Part shown: piece after piece, positions 1 through 10,916 of the stretch
Layout of the letters: each line of letters opens with the position of its first letter
How positions within the stretch are numbered: position 1 is the first letter of the stretch
DNA from: Meghimatium bilineatum
Taxonomy: Eukaryota; Mollusca; Gastropoda; Stylommatophora; Philomycidae
DNA length: 64,000 nt
Reading direction: 5' to 3'
Assembly (NCBI GenBank): GCA_034231615.1
Contig: CM067311.1
Coordinates: 17,814,143-17,878,142, forward strand
The notes under the pieces: generated by a model
What the model saw: only the letters and a program-made list of their open reading frames with translations
What the model was told of the DNA's origin: nothing
Database searches by the model: none
Made by a program: the position numbers and the translations under genes

Positions 1-365
1 TAAGCGGGCCCTTCTAGCTTCTCTGCAAAAGTAACTAAAATTGTGTAGTCACATTTTGAATGGTAGTGAATTCATACTTCAAACTCATATTGTAATCAAA
101 CTCTTTAACTACATATATAAAGTGGCTATATCCAACAAGATACCACAATAAAAACACGTCGAGTATGGGAAGGGTGGAAAATAGAGACCTCATTTGAGTA
201 AATTGGAGTTTACCTATTCTTTTAAGATTTAAAAATCACTTTATCCACCTAAAAATACAATGAAAATGACATTATATTTCCTGATAATTTGTTTTCTACG
301 CGGGCATTCTCCTGTATTTTCGTGCAATTCATTTGAGACATTCTTGGCAACACATCACAATGATA
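1..365. other. No recognisable feature
   Basis: AT-rich sequence with no open frame, repeat or element end that I can recognise. Confidence 0.5.
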
Positions 366-556
366 ATCAACTCATGTGGTTGCGTCTGTGGGTCTCACCA
401 ATGGCCCACTAGACAAACCACTCATGAAACAGAAAACCTTAGTGGATGACATGCCGTTATATTGAGGTTATCTTCTTAGAGAAGCATCATGGTACGTCGT
501 CTATACAATTATGCTTTTATTTTGTTGCTGAAATGTGTTTCATGTTTACATGAATA

Positions 557-595
<39 letters not shown>

Positions 596-1010
596 TCTGT
601 GGTTGAGAGGGAGTCAGAGATGTACTGTGCAGCACTGGGGAGGAGGAAACTGACAGCACTGTTTTTTCCTATGGCTGAGATCCATCATAGAGGCACAGTG
701 ACTCAGGACGTGACAATCCTTTTGACTTGAACATTTGGTTGCATGCCTAAATCAATAGAGAAGTTCGGCATAACCAGTAGTCAATTGGTGGCTGGGAATG
801 AGCACAGTTAACCCTATCTTGGCTACAGTGGCCTGGAACAGCGCATAGATTGAAACCTACCTTCCTGGAGGTGTGATAGTTATTCTCTGGCTCTGTCCCG
901 GGGTGGGCCGAAAATCCACAAACTTCCCAGCAATATAATGCCATTTAATGGCATTAGGTCAAAGGGCATGAGCCCATGGACCGCTGGATCAACAACCAAC
1001 CAACCAGCCA
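366..1010 (-). mobile_element. Interspersed repeat family A, copy 1 (unclassified)
   Basis: The reverse complement aligns along about 620 bp with 40845-41460, so the family has two copies in inverted orientation about 40 kb apart. One edge is near an AACCAACCAACC motif at about 1000, the other near CACAGACGCAAC (reverse complement) at about 375. Both copies keep a 65-codon open frame (747-944 here), but the two peptides differ at many positions and match nothing I know, so I do not call it a gene. No transposase, reverse transcriptase, terminal inverted repeat or TSD was found. A TA microsatellite has expanded inside this copy; the other copy has only a short tract at that point. Confidence 0.75.
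554..595. repeat. (TA)n microsatellite
   Basis: About 40 bp of nearly pure TA inside repeat family A. The corresponding point of the second copy (about 41263) has only a short ATATAT tract. Confidence 0.9.
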
Positions 1011-1420
1011 GCTTTCAATTAAAAGCACGAGGATATCCATGCCAAATAAATTCACGAAGTCTATCAATAACAATTAAATCTCTAAATAAACGACGACACA
1101 TTTATCACTCATGAATTCGTGATTTCCGTTTCACAGTTGGTCAACTTGATGCGCGCAAAGAACAAGCATAGTTTCATCTCACAATTCAATCACTGCTGAA
1201 GTTTTATTTTTTTATCGTGCCTTTAATGGGCAAGTATATTTATACCATGCTTCACAGCCAATGAAGAGTTTGAGAAATGAAAAAAAAATAAACAAATAAG
1301 ACGTATTTTCCCTCAACAACAGGGACTGTCTGACGACCTGGCTGCACTATAAAAAATGTCACATGTATATTCATAAAGCCTTTATAAATGTATAATTTAT
1401 AGAGAAAACAACATTAGTAA
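1011..1420. other. No recognisable feature
   Basis: AT-rich sequence between two repeat families; nothing recognised. Confidence 0.45.
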
Positions 1421-1580
1421 CAACTACTGCGATGTATCATTTCAGTCTAGATAGTAATTAATCATAAATCATTAACGTGGTTATGAAATAATCCACTCAT
1501 GCAAATATGAAACCCATACGCGCAGTAATTACAGAGATAATATATAATTCCATGTATAACTATTGATGAACGCGATATAT
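1421..1580 (+). repeat. Interspersed repeat family I, copy 1
   Basis: Aligns in the same orientation with 53343-53512, sharing blocks such as ACGTGGTTATGAAA, AATCCACTCA, CAGTAATTAC and CAACTATTGATG-like sequence. About 160 bp and moderately diverged. At the 53-kb copy it lies just upstream of an RNase H LINE remnant, so it could be an upstream part of that LINE. Class unknown. Confidence 0.6.
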
Positions 1581-1718
1581 TTAACAATGACACAGCGCGA
1601 CATATGTTTCTAAACATAATCAGAATATCTCGGTTTAAACCAATTCTTACTGACAACAAATAGGTCTAATTTTTTGGGATGGTTTGCTCAAAGATTTCAC
1701 AGACTTTTTCCATAAGAT

Positions 1719-1777
1719 ACACAGTGTTACTATTCTTTGCTCCCCTTTCAGGTCCGACAACACACGGGCGGGCTATA
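1719..1777 (-). mobile_element. SINE family D, 5' fragment only
   Basis: Contains the 5' module of family D in reverse complement (blocks CAGTGTTACTATTC, TTTGCTCCCCTTTCAGG, CCGACAACACACG). The core and the GAA tail are missing. A 5' fragment without its 3' end is the reverse of normal retroposon truncation, so later deletion or recombination is likely. The 9-bp motif ACGGGCGGG occurs twice at its edge. Confidence 0.65.
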
Positions 1778-1904
1778 CCATACGGGCGGGTATGTAGACT
1801 TAGAGTCCCGGTTAGGTGTTGATTGCGTGATCTTCAGACCTTCCAAAAATTACTTTTTCTCTCCCTCCCCTCTAGATACACACATTATTGACATTCTCTG
1901 TATG

Positions 1905-2500
1905 TGTACGTTATCCAGACCCCGTTATCTACCCAGATCCTGACATCTACCCAGACCTCTATTTGTACCCACATTTCGATATGTACCCAGAATCTAATAT
2001 CTACCCATACCCCTATTTGTACCCACACTCCGATATGTACCCAGAATCTAATATCTACCCAGACCCCTATTTGTACCCGCACTCCGATATGTACCCAGAA
2101 TCTAATATCTACCCAGACCTCTATTTGTACCCACACTCCAATATCTACCGAGAATATAATATCTACCAAGACCCCTATTTGTAACCACACTCCGATATGT
2201 ACCCAGAATCTAATATCTACCAAGACCCCTATTTGTACGCATACTCCGATATGTACCCAGAATCTAATATCTACCAAGACCCCTATTTGTAACCACACTC
2301 CGATATGCACCCTGAATCTAATATCTACCAATACCCCTGTTTGTACCTACACTCCGATATGTACCCATAATCTAATATCTACCCAGACGCCTATTTGTAC
2401 CCACACTCCGATATGCAACTATAATATAATATCTACCCAGACCCCTATTTGTACCCATACTCCGATATGTACCCAGAATTTATATGTACACATATCCCGA
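1905..2500. repeat. 54-bp minisatellite (three 18-bp sub-units), about 11 copies
   Basis: The 54-bp unit is three diverged sub-repeats of about 18 bp, each carrying TACCCA after TAT (for example ATATGTACCCAGAATCTA). Because 54 is a multiple of 3, long open frames appear on both strands here; they are repeat artefacts. Confidence 0.95.
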
Positions 2501-2660
2501 AATGTACCGAGACCCAGAAATATGTTTATTGTTCCTAAACGTAATATCCCTCATGAGCAGGACATACAAGTTCTATAGGTTCTGTGAAATGAAAAGATCA
2601 CAACAACTAATCCCTATCTCATTCCAGTTAACCGCGAATTACAAACGTTATAGCATATCA
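2501..2660. other. Spacer between two arrays
   Basis: A short AT-rich stretch joining the 54-bp and 38-bp arrays; nothing recognised. Confidence 0.4.
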
Positions 2661-3392
2661 TTTTGTGAATGTATCAAGCTACATAGTAACCACTCAAATG
2701 TTGTGAATGTATCAAGCTACATAGTAACCACTCAAATGTTGTGAATGTATCAAGCTACATAGTAACCACTCAAATGTTGTGAATGTATCAAGCTACATAG
2801 TAACCACTCAAATGTTGTGAATTTATCAAGCTACATAGTAACCACTCAAATGTTGTGAATGTATCAAGCTACATAGTAACCACTCAAATTTTTTGAATGT
2901 ATCAAGCTACATAGTAACAAATCAAATTTTGTGAATGTATCAAGCTACATAGTAACCACTCAAATGTTGTGAATGTATCAAGCTACATAGTAACAAATCA
3001 AATTGTGTGAATGTATCAAGCTACATAGTAACCACTCAAATGTTGTGAATGTATCAAGCTACATAGTAACCACTCAAATATTGTGAATTTATCAAGCTAC
3101 ATAGTAACCACTCAAATGTTGTGAATGTATCAAGCTACATAGTAACCACTCAAATGTTTTGAATGTATCAAGCTACATAGTAATCAGACCAAGAAGACGA
3201 TGGACTGACGACATTAAAGATAACATGAATACATCGTAAGAAAATGCAAGCCACATCGCCCAAGACAGAGAGAGGTTCAGAGAGTTCATTGGGAAGACAA
3301 CGTTCTGGAAGGAATACGTCACATGACACACATAGTAATCACTCAAATTTTGTGAATGTATCAAGCTACATAGTAACCACTCAAATTACTGA
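2660..3392. repeat. 38-bp minisatellite, about 15 copies, interrupted by a LINE end
   Basis: Units carry GTATCAAGCTACATAG then TAACCACTCAAAT. The array is continuous to about 3186, is broken by a 143-bp LINE fragment, and resumes at about 3330 for one and a half units. Identity between units is high, with a few variants (AACAAATCAAA in place of AACCACTCAAA). Confidence 0.95.
3187..3329 (+). pseudogene. 5'-truncated LINE 3' end inserted in the 38-bp array
   Basis: The plus strand encodes a LINE C-terminus: RPRRRWTDDIKDNMN, one stop, then ENASHIAQDRERFREF and KTTFWKEYV. The Arg-rich RPRRRW followed by AQDRERF and FWKEY is the usual end of several non-LTR retrotransposon ORFs. A 12-bp TSD, ACATAGTAATCA, flanks it (3175-3186 and 3330-3341), and this sequence is itself part of a satellite unit. 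The insertion therefore came after the array existed. Confidence 0.85.
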
Positions 3393-3700
3393 AAATTCAA
3401 ATATTTCACATACGGGCCCGGTTGACAAAGAGTGGAAATACGCAATATCTCTCCTGGAACTAAATAACAGCCTGTCACAAATATGTACCGTTATGTAGCA
3501 CTCAAGACTGGTCAGAGTCTCTCCCACACAATTACCAATACCTTTTTCTTTGCGCCTCCTAAAAAGCAATGCTCCCTTAAGAGAGGGGCATATGGAAGTA
3601 CAAGTATCAAGCCACTGATATAAATCATTGTAAGCTTGTGTTGCGCATTGATATGAAAAAAAAGCTAGAAAACTGAAATATAACGGTAGGAAGTATGAAC
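3393..3700. other. No recognisable feature
   Basis: Unique-looking sequence between two arrays. The open frames here are short and unsupported. Confidence 0.4.
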
Positions 3701-3702
3701 GG

Positions 3703-3830
3703 GTTGAATACGTGCGTGCACATATACATAACTGTGTACACATATACATACGTGAGTACACATATACATACGTGAGTACACATATACATACGTGAGTACA
3801 CATATACGTACGTGCGTACATATATACATA
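3703..3830. repeat. 20-bp minisatellite rich in ACATAT/ACGT
   Basis: About six units of CATACGTGAGTACACATATA-type sequence; alternating purine-pyrimidine throughout. Confidence 0.85.
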
Positions 3831-4009
3831 CATATTTACGGACTTATATTACAGCGCGTGTGTGTGCACTTATTGATAACATACATACGAGCTTACACAT
3901 ATACACATACACGTTTACACACTATGTACACATTTTACGTGCGTATATTATATATCATGCAAGCAAGGGTGAGGGTCAGCATAAAAAGAGGCAACATTCG
4001 TCCGGTCTT

Positions 4010-5032
4010 CCTGTAGTCTTTAAGTGTGAGCACAGCAGTCTTCCTATAGTATGTAAGTGTGAGAACAGCAGTCTTTCTATAGTCTGTAAGTGTGAGAACA
4101 GCAGTCTTTCTATAGTATGTAAGTGTGAGAACAGCAGTCTTTCTATAGTATGTAAGTGTGATAACAGCAGTCTTTCTATAGTCTGTAAGTGTGAGAACAG
4201 CAGTCTTTCTATAGTATGTAAGTGTGTGAACAGCAGTCTTCTTGTAGTCTGTAAGTGTGAGAACAGCAGTCTTTCTATAGTATGTAAGTGTGAGAACAGC
4301 AGTCTTTCTATAGTATGTAAGTGTGAGAACAGCAGTCTTTCTATAGTATGTAAGTGTGAGAACAGCAGTCTTTCTATAGTATGTAAGTGTGAGAACAGCA
4401 GTCTTTCTATAGTATGTAAGTGTGAGAACAGCAGTCTTTCTATAGTATGTAAGTGTGATAACAGCAGTCTTTCTATATTATGTAAGTGTGTGAACAGCAG
4501 TCTTCTTGTAGTCTGTAAGTGTGAGAACAGCATTCTTCTTGTAGTCTGTAAGTGTGAGAACAGCAGTCTTTCTATAGTCTGTAAGTGTGAGAACAGCAGT
4601 CTTTCTATAGTCTGTAAGTGTGAGAACAGCAGTCTTTCTATAGTCTGTAAGTGTGAGAACAGCAGTCTTCCTGTATCCTGGAAGTGTGAGAACAGCAGTC
4701 TTCATGTAGTTTGGTAGTCTTGTCTTTCAATACCTAATTTATGTAAGCACGTTTGCAACTAAGTGTGAGAACAGAATTCTTCTTGTAGTCTGTAAGTGTG
4801 AGAACAGCATTCTTCTTGTAGTCTGTAAGTGTGAGAACAGCAGTCTTTCTATAGTCTGTAAGTGTGAGAACAGCAGTCTTTCTATAGTCTGTAAGTGTGA
4901 GAACAGCAGTCTTTCTATAGTCTGTAAGTGTGAGAACAGCAGTCTTCCTGTATCCTGGAAGTGTGAGAACAGCAGTCTTCATGTAGTTTGGTAGTCTTGT
5001 CTTTCAATACCTAATTTATGTAAGCACGTTTG
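4010..5032. repeat. 33-bp minisatellite, about 28 copies in two blocks
   Basis: Units carry AAGTGTGAGAACAGCAGTCT then TTCTATAGTCTGT. The first block ends in a non-repeat tail (about 4711-4757). The last few units plus this tail are repeated 277 bp downstream (4773-5032), so the array grew both by unit slippage and by a larger duplication. A period of 33 gives long frames on both strands (up to 301 codons); none is a credible gene. Confidence 0.95.
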
Positions 5033-6150
5033 CACTCGCTATTTTCATTTTGTGTCGTCCATCTTGTGTTATAATATTGTTTCCCAAAAGACTATCCGTT
5101 TTCTTTCTGTTGCTGTCTTTGATGTTGTTTCCAGAAGGCGAGTTCCAGATTGATAGGGTCGATAGAGAAATCATTTATTGAGGATTGAGAATCGTCATTG
5201 TATTTTGGAGGAGGTCTAGAAGGGACATTTTGGCTGTCTATAAACTACGCTAACAATGTTTACCTCCTCCCTACCCATGTCAACAAATGTCAAGAATTCA
5301 AGAAAACAAGCCCCCTTCTGCTGTCTAATTTAACACGTCAAATAATGCTTGGCAATCCTCCCCTTATAAAGAAACAACAATAACAAATGAAGAGAAAATT
5401 ATAAAAAGAACTACAGGATATATTTTAAATCCCAACATGAAATACCGGGATATATGTGTGTTTAACTAACACAACCAAGCGGCACGGGTTCAATTTCACT
5501 CCTCACTTGTCGAGATCAGGTCTACAGATTGTCAGAATAATGGAAAAATGGAGCCCTCACTTTCTTTTTACACTTAATGTACTGTGATCGAACCAGCTAT
5601 CCTGAACAAGTTACTTTGATGTATTCTCGGAGATTTCCAACGCATGATATCGTCGCTACGTTATAACTATAGTATAACTACGTTATTACTATAGCTATAA
5701 TCTGTATTAGTCTCTGGTCAACCACTGATTAGATAGCTAGGTGTTTGTGAACAAGAACTACAGTAGTTGAGTTTCCTTTACCAAGCTCTAGTTATATTAT
5801 AGCAAAATTATGCCGTCTTCGACAATGCCATCGTGGCTTGCGCATTATCCATATTTTGGTCCTAGAAAAGCGACAATTTGGATGAGTCGATAGTATTAAA
5901 TGTTTCTATTTAGCCTATATATTAAGACAACAATAAAAATCTATCATCAATATGTGACTGATTTTCTGCTAGAATTGATGTCACTGGTAAATTATTCCTC
6001 ATCAAATATAGAACTTCATTTTTACTTTCCTCGGGTATTAATTGAAAGTATATTTCTTTTGTTCCTATGTTGATTTGTTACTGTGATAACTGCATGACCA
6101 TTTTCTTGTGTCCAGCACACTCAGATACTGCAACTTCATAGAATGTACAA
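5033..6150. other. Unique AT-rich sequence
   Basis: No coding frame or element recognised. A GGGTTCAATTTC stretch near 5488 resembles a polymerase III B box, but no A box fits upstream. Confidence 0.4.
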
Positions 6151-6154
6151 TCTT

Positions 6155-6630
6155 TTACTAATGATGTATCAACTAATGATGTATCAACTGATAATGTATC
6201 AACTGATAATGTATCAACCGATGATGTATCAACTGATAATGTATCAACCGATGATGTATCAACTGATGTATCAACTGATGATGTATCAACTAATAATGTA
6301 TCAACTGATATTGTATCAACTGATGTATCAACTAATGATGTATCAACTGATGATGTATCAACTGATGATGTATCAACTGATGATGTATCAACTGATGATG
6401 TATCAACTGATGATGTATCAACTGATGTATCAACTGATGATGTATCAACCGATGATGTATCAACTGATGTATCAACTGATGATGTATCAACTAATAATGT
6501 ATCAACTGATATTGTATCAACTGATGTATCAACTAATGATGTATCAACTGATGATGTATCAACTGATGATGTATCAACTGATGATGTATCAACTGATGAT
6601 GTATCAACTGATGATGATGTCCGAATATAA
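6155..6630. repeat. 15-bp minisatellite with 12-bp variants
   Basis: About 33 units of ATGATGTATCAACTG with scattered 12-bp units lacking one ATG. Both lengths are multiples of 3, so a 164-codon frame (MYQL repeats) stays open; it is an artefact. Confidence 0.95.
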
Positions 6631-6639
6631 TCTGTAAAT

Positions 6640-7002
6640 ATTAACTACATTTCTGGCTCTTTCTGGCAAGGAATAATTACAGAATACAATGAAACAGACA
6701 TGAATCTTGCGTATAGAAACTCAAACATAATATGTTAATTATGAAAGTAGAATTGATATTCTACTTTAAAGTGTCAATATATAAAACACTATTTGATGAA
6801 AATGTACAGTGATTGCATATTTAATTTATTATAATGTATTTTAAACAATAATTTAATTCTTGTGTAAGATATAATATTGTTGACGTCGACTTTTCATGAT
6901 GAATCACCAAGCCTTATCAAACTTCTCCGACATATCCTCTCCTATTTTATTGGCGTCATTATTTCACTCTTTTCGCTTTATAATCCTTTATGCCTTGCAG
7001 CG
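6640..7002. other. No recognisable feature
   Basis: AT-rich; nothing recognised. Confidence 0.4.
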
Positions 7003-7735
7003 TCAGGGGTAGAAGAGTTCTCTAGAGATGGTTTTCTTGTGTGCTTCATTGAGGTTTGTTTTCTTTGACTCTTTTATTTCTGTAATCCATCGTTTGCAAG
7101 GTCTGCACATGACTTTATATCCATCGTGTCTGTAAAGCAATGTTTTTGATACGCACTGTCTGATGGTAGCTTGGAAGCATGCAAACACCATTTAATCTGT
7201 TGGTTTCTGATTTAATCATGGATTCCCCGTAGTCGTAACCTTCGCTAACAGTTACCATGTTGTTCCGACAGGCCTACGTTGTGCGTCAACTAGTTACGGG
7301 CACGGCGTGGGTGGGCAGAACAACAAAGAAACCTGTCGCAAGGGCCAGAGTTGTGCCCTGATTTCGGTGGCATTAGACTCGAAACACCATCAAGTCGGAT
7401 GGCTGCTGGAACAGAGGGCGGATCACTTATGGGAATGCCCCACGTGCTATGAGGCCAGTTTCTAATCAAGAATCATGGATTGGCATTGTATTTGTTAGTC
7501 TTTTGATGTTTTCGTTCCTAATTCTATCTCTTATTGTTGTTCGGAGTATTCGACGCAGACACGTAACTTCTGTTGTAACACGTTTTCTTTTGGATTGTTT
7601 TGTTAGTGCCCACGTTTGACATTGGTAGCATAGTGTTGGTATGATGATAGTTTTATTTAGTGCAGTTGTGGTGTACATGTTCACATATTTGTTTTTGAAA
7701 ATAGGAGACATCTGCTCCAAGACCGTAGCGACTAT
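7003..7735 (-). pseudogene. LINE C-terminal fragment, QCQTW lineage, split by a retroposon
   Basis: Minus-strand frames give FKNKYVNMYTTTALNKTI, CYQCQTWALTKQSKRKRVT and LRRILRTTIRDRIRNE, the post-catalytic part of a LINE reverse transcriptase. The frame is then broken by the family B element at 7225-7470. It resumes with QQIKWCLHASKLPSD and RPCKRWITEIKESKK. It aligns block for block with the LINE at 11840-12440 (CYECQTWTMTAQ, RQQIKWFSHSSRLP). No catalytic YADD motif is present, so it is 5'-truncated. QCQTW replaces the more common GCETW and marks a lineage with at least four members in this window. Confidence 0.85.
7225..7470 (+). mobile_element. Short retroposon family B, copy 1 (246 bp)
   Basis: An exact 11-bp TSD, AATCATGGATT, flanks it (7214-7224 and 7471-7481). 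The same sequence recurs at 50295-50549, sharing blocks such as GGGCACGGCGTGGGTGGGC, AACAAAGAAACCTGTC and CCCCACGTGCT. It ends in CTAATCAAG with no A-rich tail and has no clear A or B box. It interrupts a LINE fragment. Non-autonomous and of unknown class. Confidence 0.85.
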
Positions 7736-8454
7736 CCATAAATTAAATCAACTTTTTATTGCAATGTTGTCCGCCCTCTTTGTATCGATAACTTGTCAAT
7801 AATGGAGATACTCCTCTACGTAATTACGTATAAAAAAATATGTAACACTCTTCTCTCCTAAAAAACTATAACAACTAATTTGTTTCTTAAAATTATGTTT
7901 TTACATTGGTCCTATCTAATTGGTGCATAAAACGCCCTTTTATTGACGTGAACTTTTTTCAACCCCTCACCTTGCCAACAACTTTTTTCAACCCCTCACC
8001 TTGCCTCACCTTGTCTTACTGCAGATCCGGCCCTCCCCCTATCTTTTGAAGTAATTTATGGACAATCAAGTTAATGGACATTCCCCTATACAATCATTGA
8101 TTAGTCTGGACATAAGAGATATCTCCTGTAAAGGTGTAAACAGTTAAAAATGTTTTGCAAAGTTATAATGATTAGGTTTAGACTAACGGATAATAAATGC
8201 ATAGACCAACATAGACATTTAATAGCGAAGTTGGGAGTAAAGGTGGGATGTATATGTAGGAGGTAATGATTATAATTTGGAGAAAATTTACATGTCTTGA
8301 AAAACAACATTTAAGTTGTTTGAAAATGAAGAATGTTCCGACAGTATTTACATAACGATGTCTGACAGATGAGACACTATCAGAAATGATGACATCAGGA
8401 GGCAAGCAGGCGATACATCGTTTTATTAATTGAAATGTCGGCAACTTTTTTGGG
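7736..8454. other. Unique AT-rich sequence with a 26-bp doublet
   Basis: At 7948-8005 a sequence containing AACTTTTTTCAACCCCTCAC occurs twice in tandem. The rest shows nothing I can identify. Confidence 0.45.
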
Positions 8455-8810
8455 TCGACGGTCGTGTAGGATGGTTTGTGTAGGATGTTCGTGTAGGGTG
8501 GCCACGTGGGATGGTCGTGTAGGATGGTTAGTGTAGGATGTTCGTGTAGGGTGGCCACGTAGGATGGTCGTGTAGGATGATTTGTGTAGGATGTTCGTGT
8601 AGGGTGGCCACGTAGGATAGTCGTGTAGGATGGTTTGTGTAGCATCTTCGTGTATGGTGGCCACGTGGGATGTTCGTGTAGGGTGACCACGTGGGATGTT
8701 TGTGTAGGGTGGCCACGTTGGATGTTCGTGTAGGGTGGCCACGTTGGATGTTCGTGTATGGTGGCCACGTGGGATGGTCGTGTAGGATGATCGTGTAGGA
8801 TGGAACCTAC
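8455..8810. repeat. Composite minisatellite of GTGTAGGATG/GGCCACGT motifs
   Basis: Short motifs (TTCGTGTAGG, GTGGCCACGT, GTCGTGTAGGATG) alternate in a higher-order unit of about 50-60 bp, seven or so times. The open frames on the minus strand are repeat artefacts. Confidence 0.9.
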
Positions 8811-9160
8811 AAGACACGTTTTTTAATTCTTTGATCAAATATCAAATTATTTTTTTTAATAGTCTGTTATTTTCTATTCTCTGAGCGCAGAGGACATTGC
8901 GTGTAGTGATTTTAAATTAAAATAGCGGTCAGTAAAATGGCTTGGTGGACCAAATGTGACCCACAGGCTGTATTATGTAAATCCCTGTCCTAGATGAAGA
9001 GACACAACTCTGGTACGTAGTTCTAACTCACATCACACAATGTCTGAGTTATGATATAGAGTTGTCACCTACCAGCGATGAGTAGATGAGATTGCGGTAG
9101 TGTTCATTGAAGCAATTACCGAAAATGGTAATGTACATTATTGTGTTGACTGAATCAGAA
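8811..9160. other. Unique sequence with a possible hAT-type remnant
   Basis: At about 8936-8995 the sequence has AAATGTGACCCACAGGCTG and TCCCTGTCCTAGA, wording typical of non-autonomous hAT elements, but no terminal repeats could be paired. Confidence 0.3.
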
Positions 9161-9162
9161 AT

Positions 9163-9515
9163 GTATTTCTGGATGCTAGAAAAGAGAAGGTAAAAATACT
9201 ATCCTTATTGAGATAAAATCGTATTCTGCATGCTATAAAATAGAAGGTAGAAATACTATCCTTATTGAGGTGAAACTGCATTCTGGATGTTATAAAAGGA
9301 TGATAGAAATACTATCCATTTTGAGATGAAACTGTATTCTCGATACTAGAACAGAGAAGATAGAAATACTATTCTTATTGAGATGAAACTGTATTCTGAA
9401 TACTAGAAAAGAAATGTATAAATACTATCCTTATGGAGATGAACCTTTATTCTGAATACTAGAAAAGAGATGATAGAAATACTATCGTTATTGAGATGAA
9501 ACTGTATTCGGTTTT
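9163..9515. repeat. Degenerate ~57-bp tandem repeat, six units
   Basis: Each unit carries AATACTATCCTTATTGAGAT then AAACTGTATTCTG and a short A/G-rich part. Units are clearly diverged, so this array is older than its neighbours. Confidence 0.85.
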
Positions 9516-10144
9516 GTAGTAGAGTTATGACACACTAACAGAAAACATTACTGCAGTCAGCGTATCCGTATCGAAGATAATGTTGTAGCGATACACTATT
9601 TCTCTTCCGTTATATCAGTATTACTGACATCGATTTCTTATTCTATATGGCGAGTCCGGCTATGTTTCTGACAGGTACAGTGAGCGATTCGGGAGACCAA
9701 GATATCGGTTTCAGGTTCCGCTGTTACACATCCAGACTTTTATAATGTTATGCCAAACTACTGAACCAAACTTTGTCTAGATAATAACTAGAGCCAAAAT
9801 TAGTGGGATGATGGCTACATCCTGATTAAAATAACTTAAATAAATTAAAATAACATACATAAATTTAAATACATCTTAAACAAGACATGAAGGACAAATT
9901 TTGATTATGTCCTTGAATTTCGTGGTTCAGCCTTAGTTACGTTTTACCATGCGACTCCAGGTATAAATAGTGCCAACGAAAAGCCCGACAATAATCATAA
10001 ACGTAACGAAGGAAGTCCTAATTAATTTTGTACAGAGGTCCTCTATAATGTCCACGGTCTCGGATTAACTAGCTTCAAATGAAGACTGAAATGATGTATT
10101 AAAAGACGCAAAGAACTGCGTTTACTGTACTAGGGTTTTCTCAT
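9516..10144. other. No recognisable gene
   Basis: AT-rich. A GGTTTCAGGTTCCGC stretch near 9708 loosely resembles a B box; there is no supporting A box. Confidence 0.35.
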
Positions 10145-10365
10145 ATGTTCTCCATCACTCCAAGTAAACCAATAGGCTGTCTTCCTGATTTACCGTTCCA
10201 AGTAAGCTAACAGGCTGTCTACCTGATGTACCGTTCTAAGTAAACCAACAGGATGTCTACCTGATGTACCGTTCTAAGTAAACCAACAGGCTGTCTACCT
10301 GATGTACCGTTCTAAGTAAATCAACAGGCAACCTGATGTACGGTTGTAAGAAAACCAACATGATT
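10145..10365. repeat. 38-bp minisatellite, about five copies
   Basis: Units carry TACCGTTCTAAGTAAACCAA then CAGGCTGTCTACCTGATG. Confidence 0.9.
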
Positions 10366-10916
10366 ATTCTGTTTTATCCTTGTTTTAAGCTTATCCTGCT
10401 TAACCTGGTTTATCCATCTAAGTAAACCATAAGTCTTTCTAGCTGCTGCAACGATTATAGAACTATTTCTGAGGCTATACTGAGTGAGATGTGAAAGAAA
10501 TTCGCTCGTAAATGAGAAGTTTCGTCGCCGATTTCGAACACGCAACATCATACTCTCAGAGTAGACCAATTCGTACAGGTCTCCCATGACTAAATTTTCA
10601 TCTAACTTGTAACCTAGGGCATTTCTTCATTTGTTTCCAGCCCTATAAATTACCAGGATATAGTCCTAACAGAATACGTTGTGTCACTGTTTATAGCTAT
10701 CATGTCATATCTACACTTTTTGGCTTGATACATTCAATTTCAGCATAAATAACTCGAACTGAATTGATAAATAAACAATAAATATTACAACCCTAATATA
10801 ATAAATATAATATTTTAGAATAAATAAAAACCGAAATAATGGCAATAGCAAAGAAAGAAAGAAATATCGCTATCTCCATCGATAATCCACACCTTAAATA
10901 GGTAAATATTCATAAC
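10366..10916. other. No recognisable feature
   Basis: AT-rich sequence. A minus-strand frame of 88 codons partly overlaps the preceding array and has no recognisable motif. Confidence 0.4.

Noticed and set aside
747..944. Small conserved ORF in repeat family A
   Set aside because: Both copies are open, but the peptides differ at many positions and only two copies are available; selection cannot be claimed.
2660..3392. CRISPR-like regular 38-bp repeats
   Set aside because: The units abut without spacers and the sequence is eukaryotic; it is a minisatellite.
3812..4717. 301-codon open frame, and a 185-codon frame on the other strand
   Set aside because: Both are produced by the 33-bp tandem repeat; open frames occur on both strands with no coding signature.
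5470..5500. Isolated B-box-like sequences (also near 9708, 18749, 28200)
   Set aside because: No partner A box at tRNA spacing and no repeat copies.
6143..6637. 164-codon MYQL-repeat protein
   Set aside because: 15/12-bp minisatellite with an artefactual frame.
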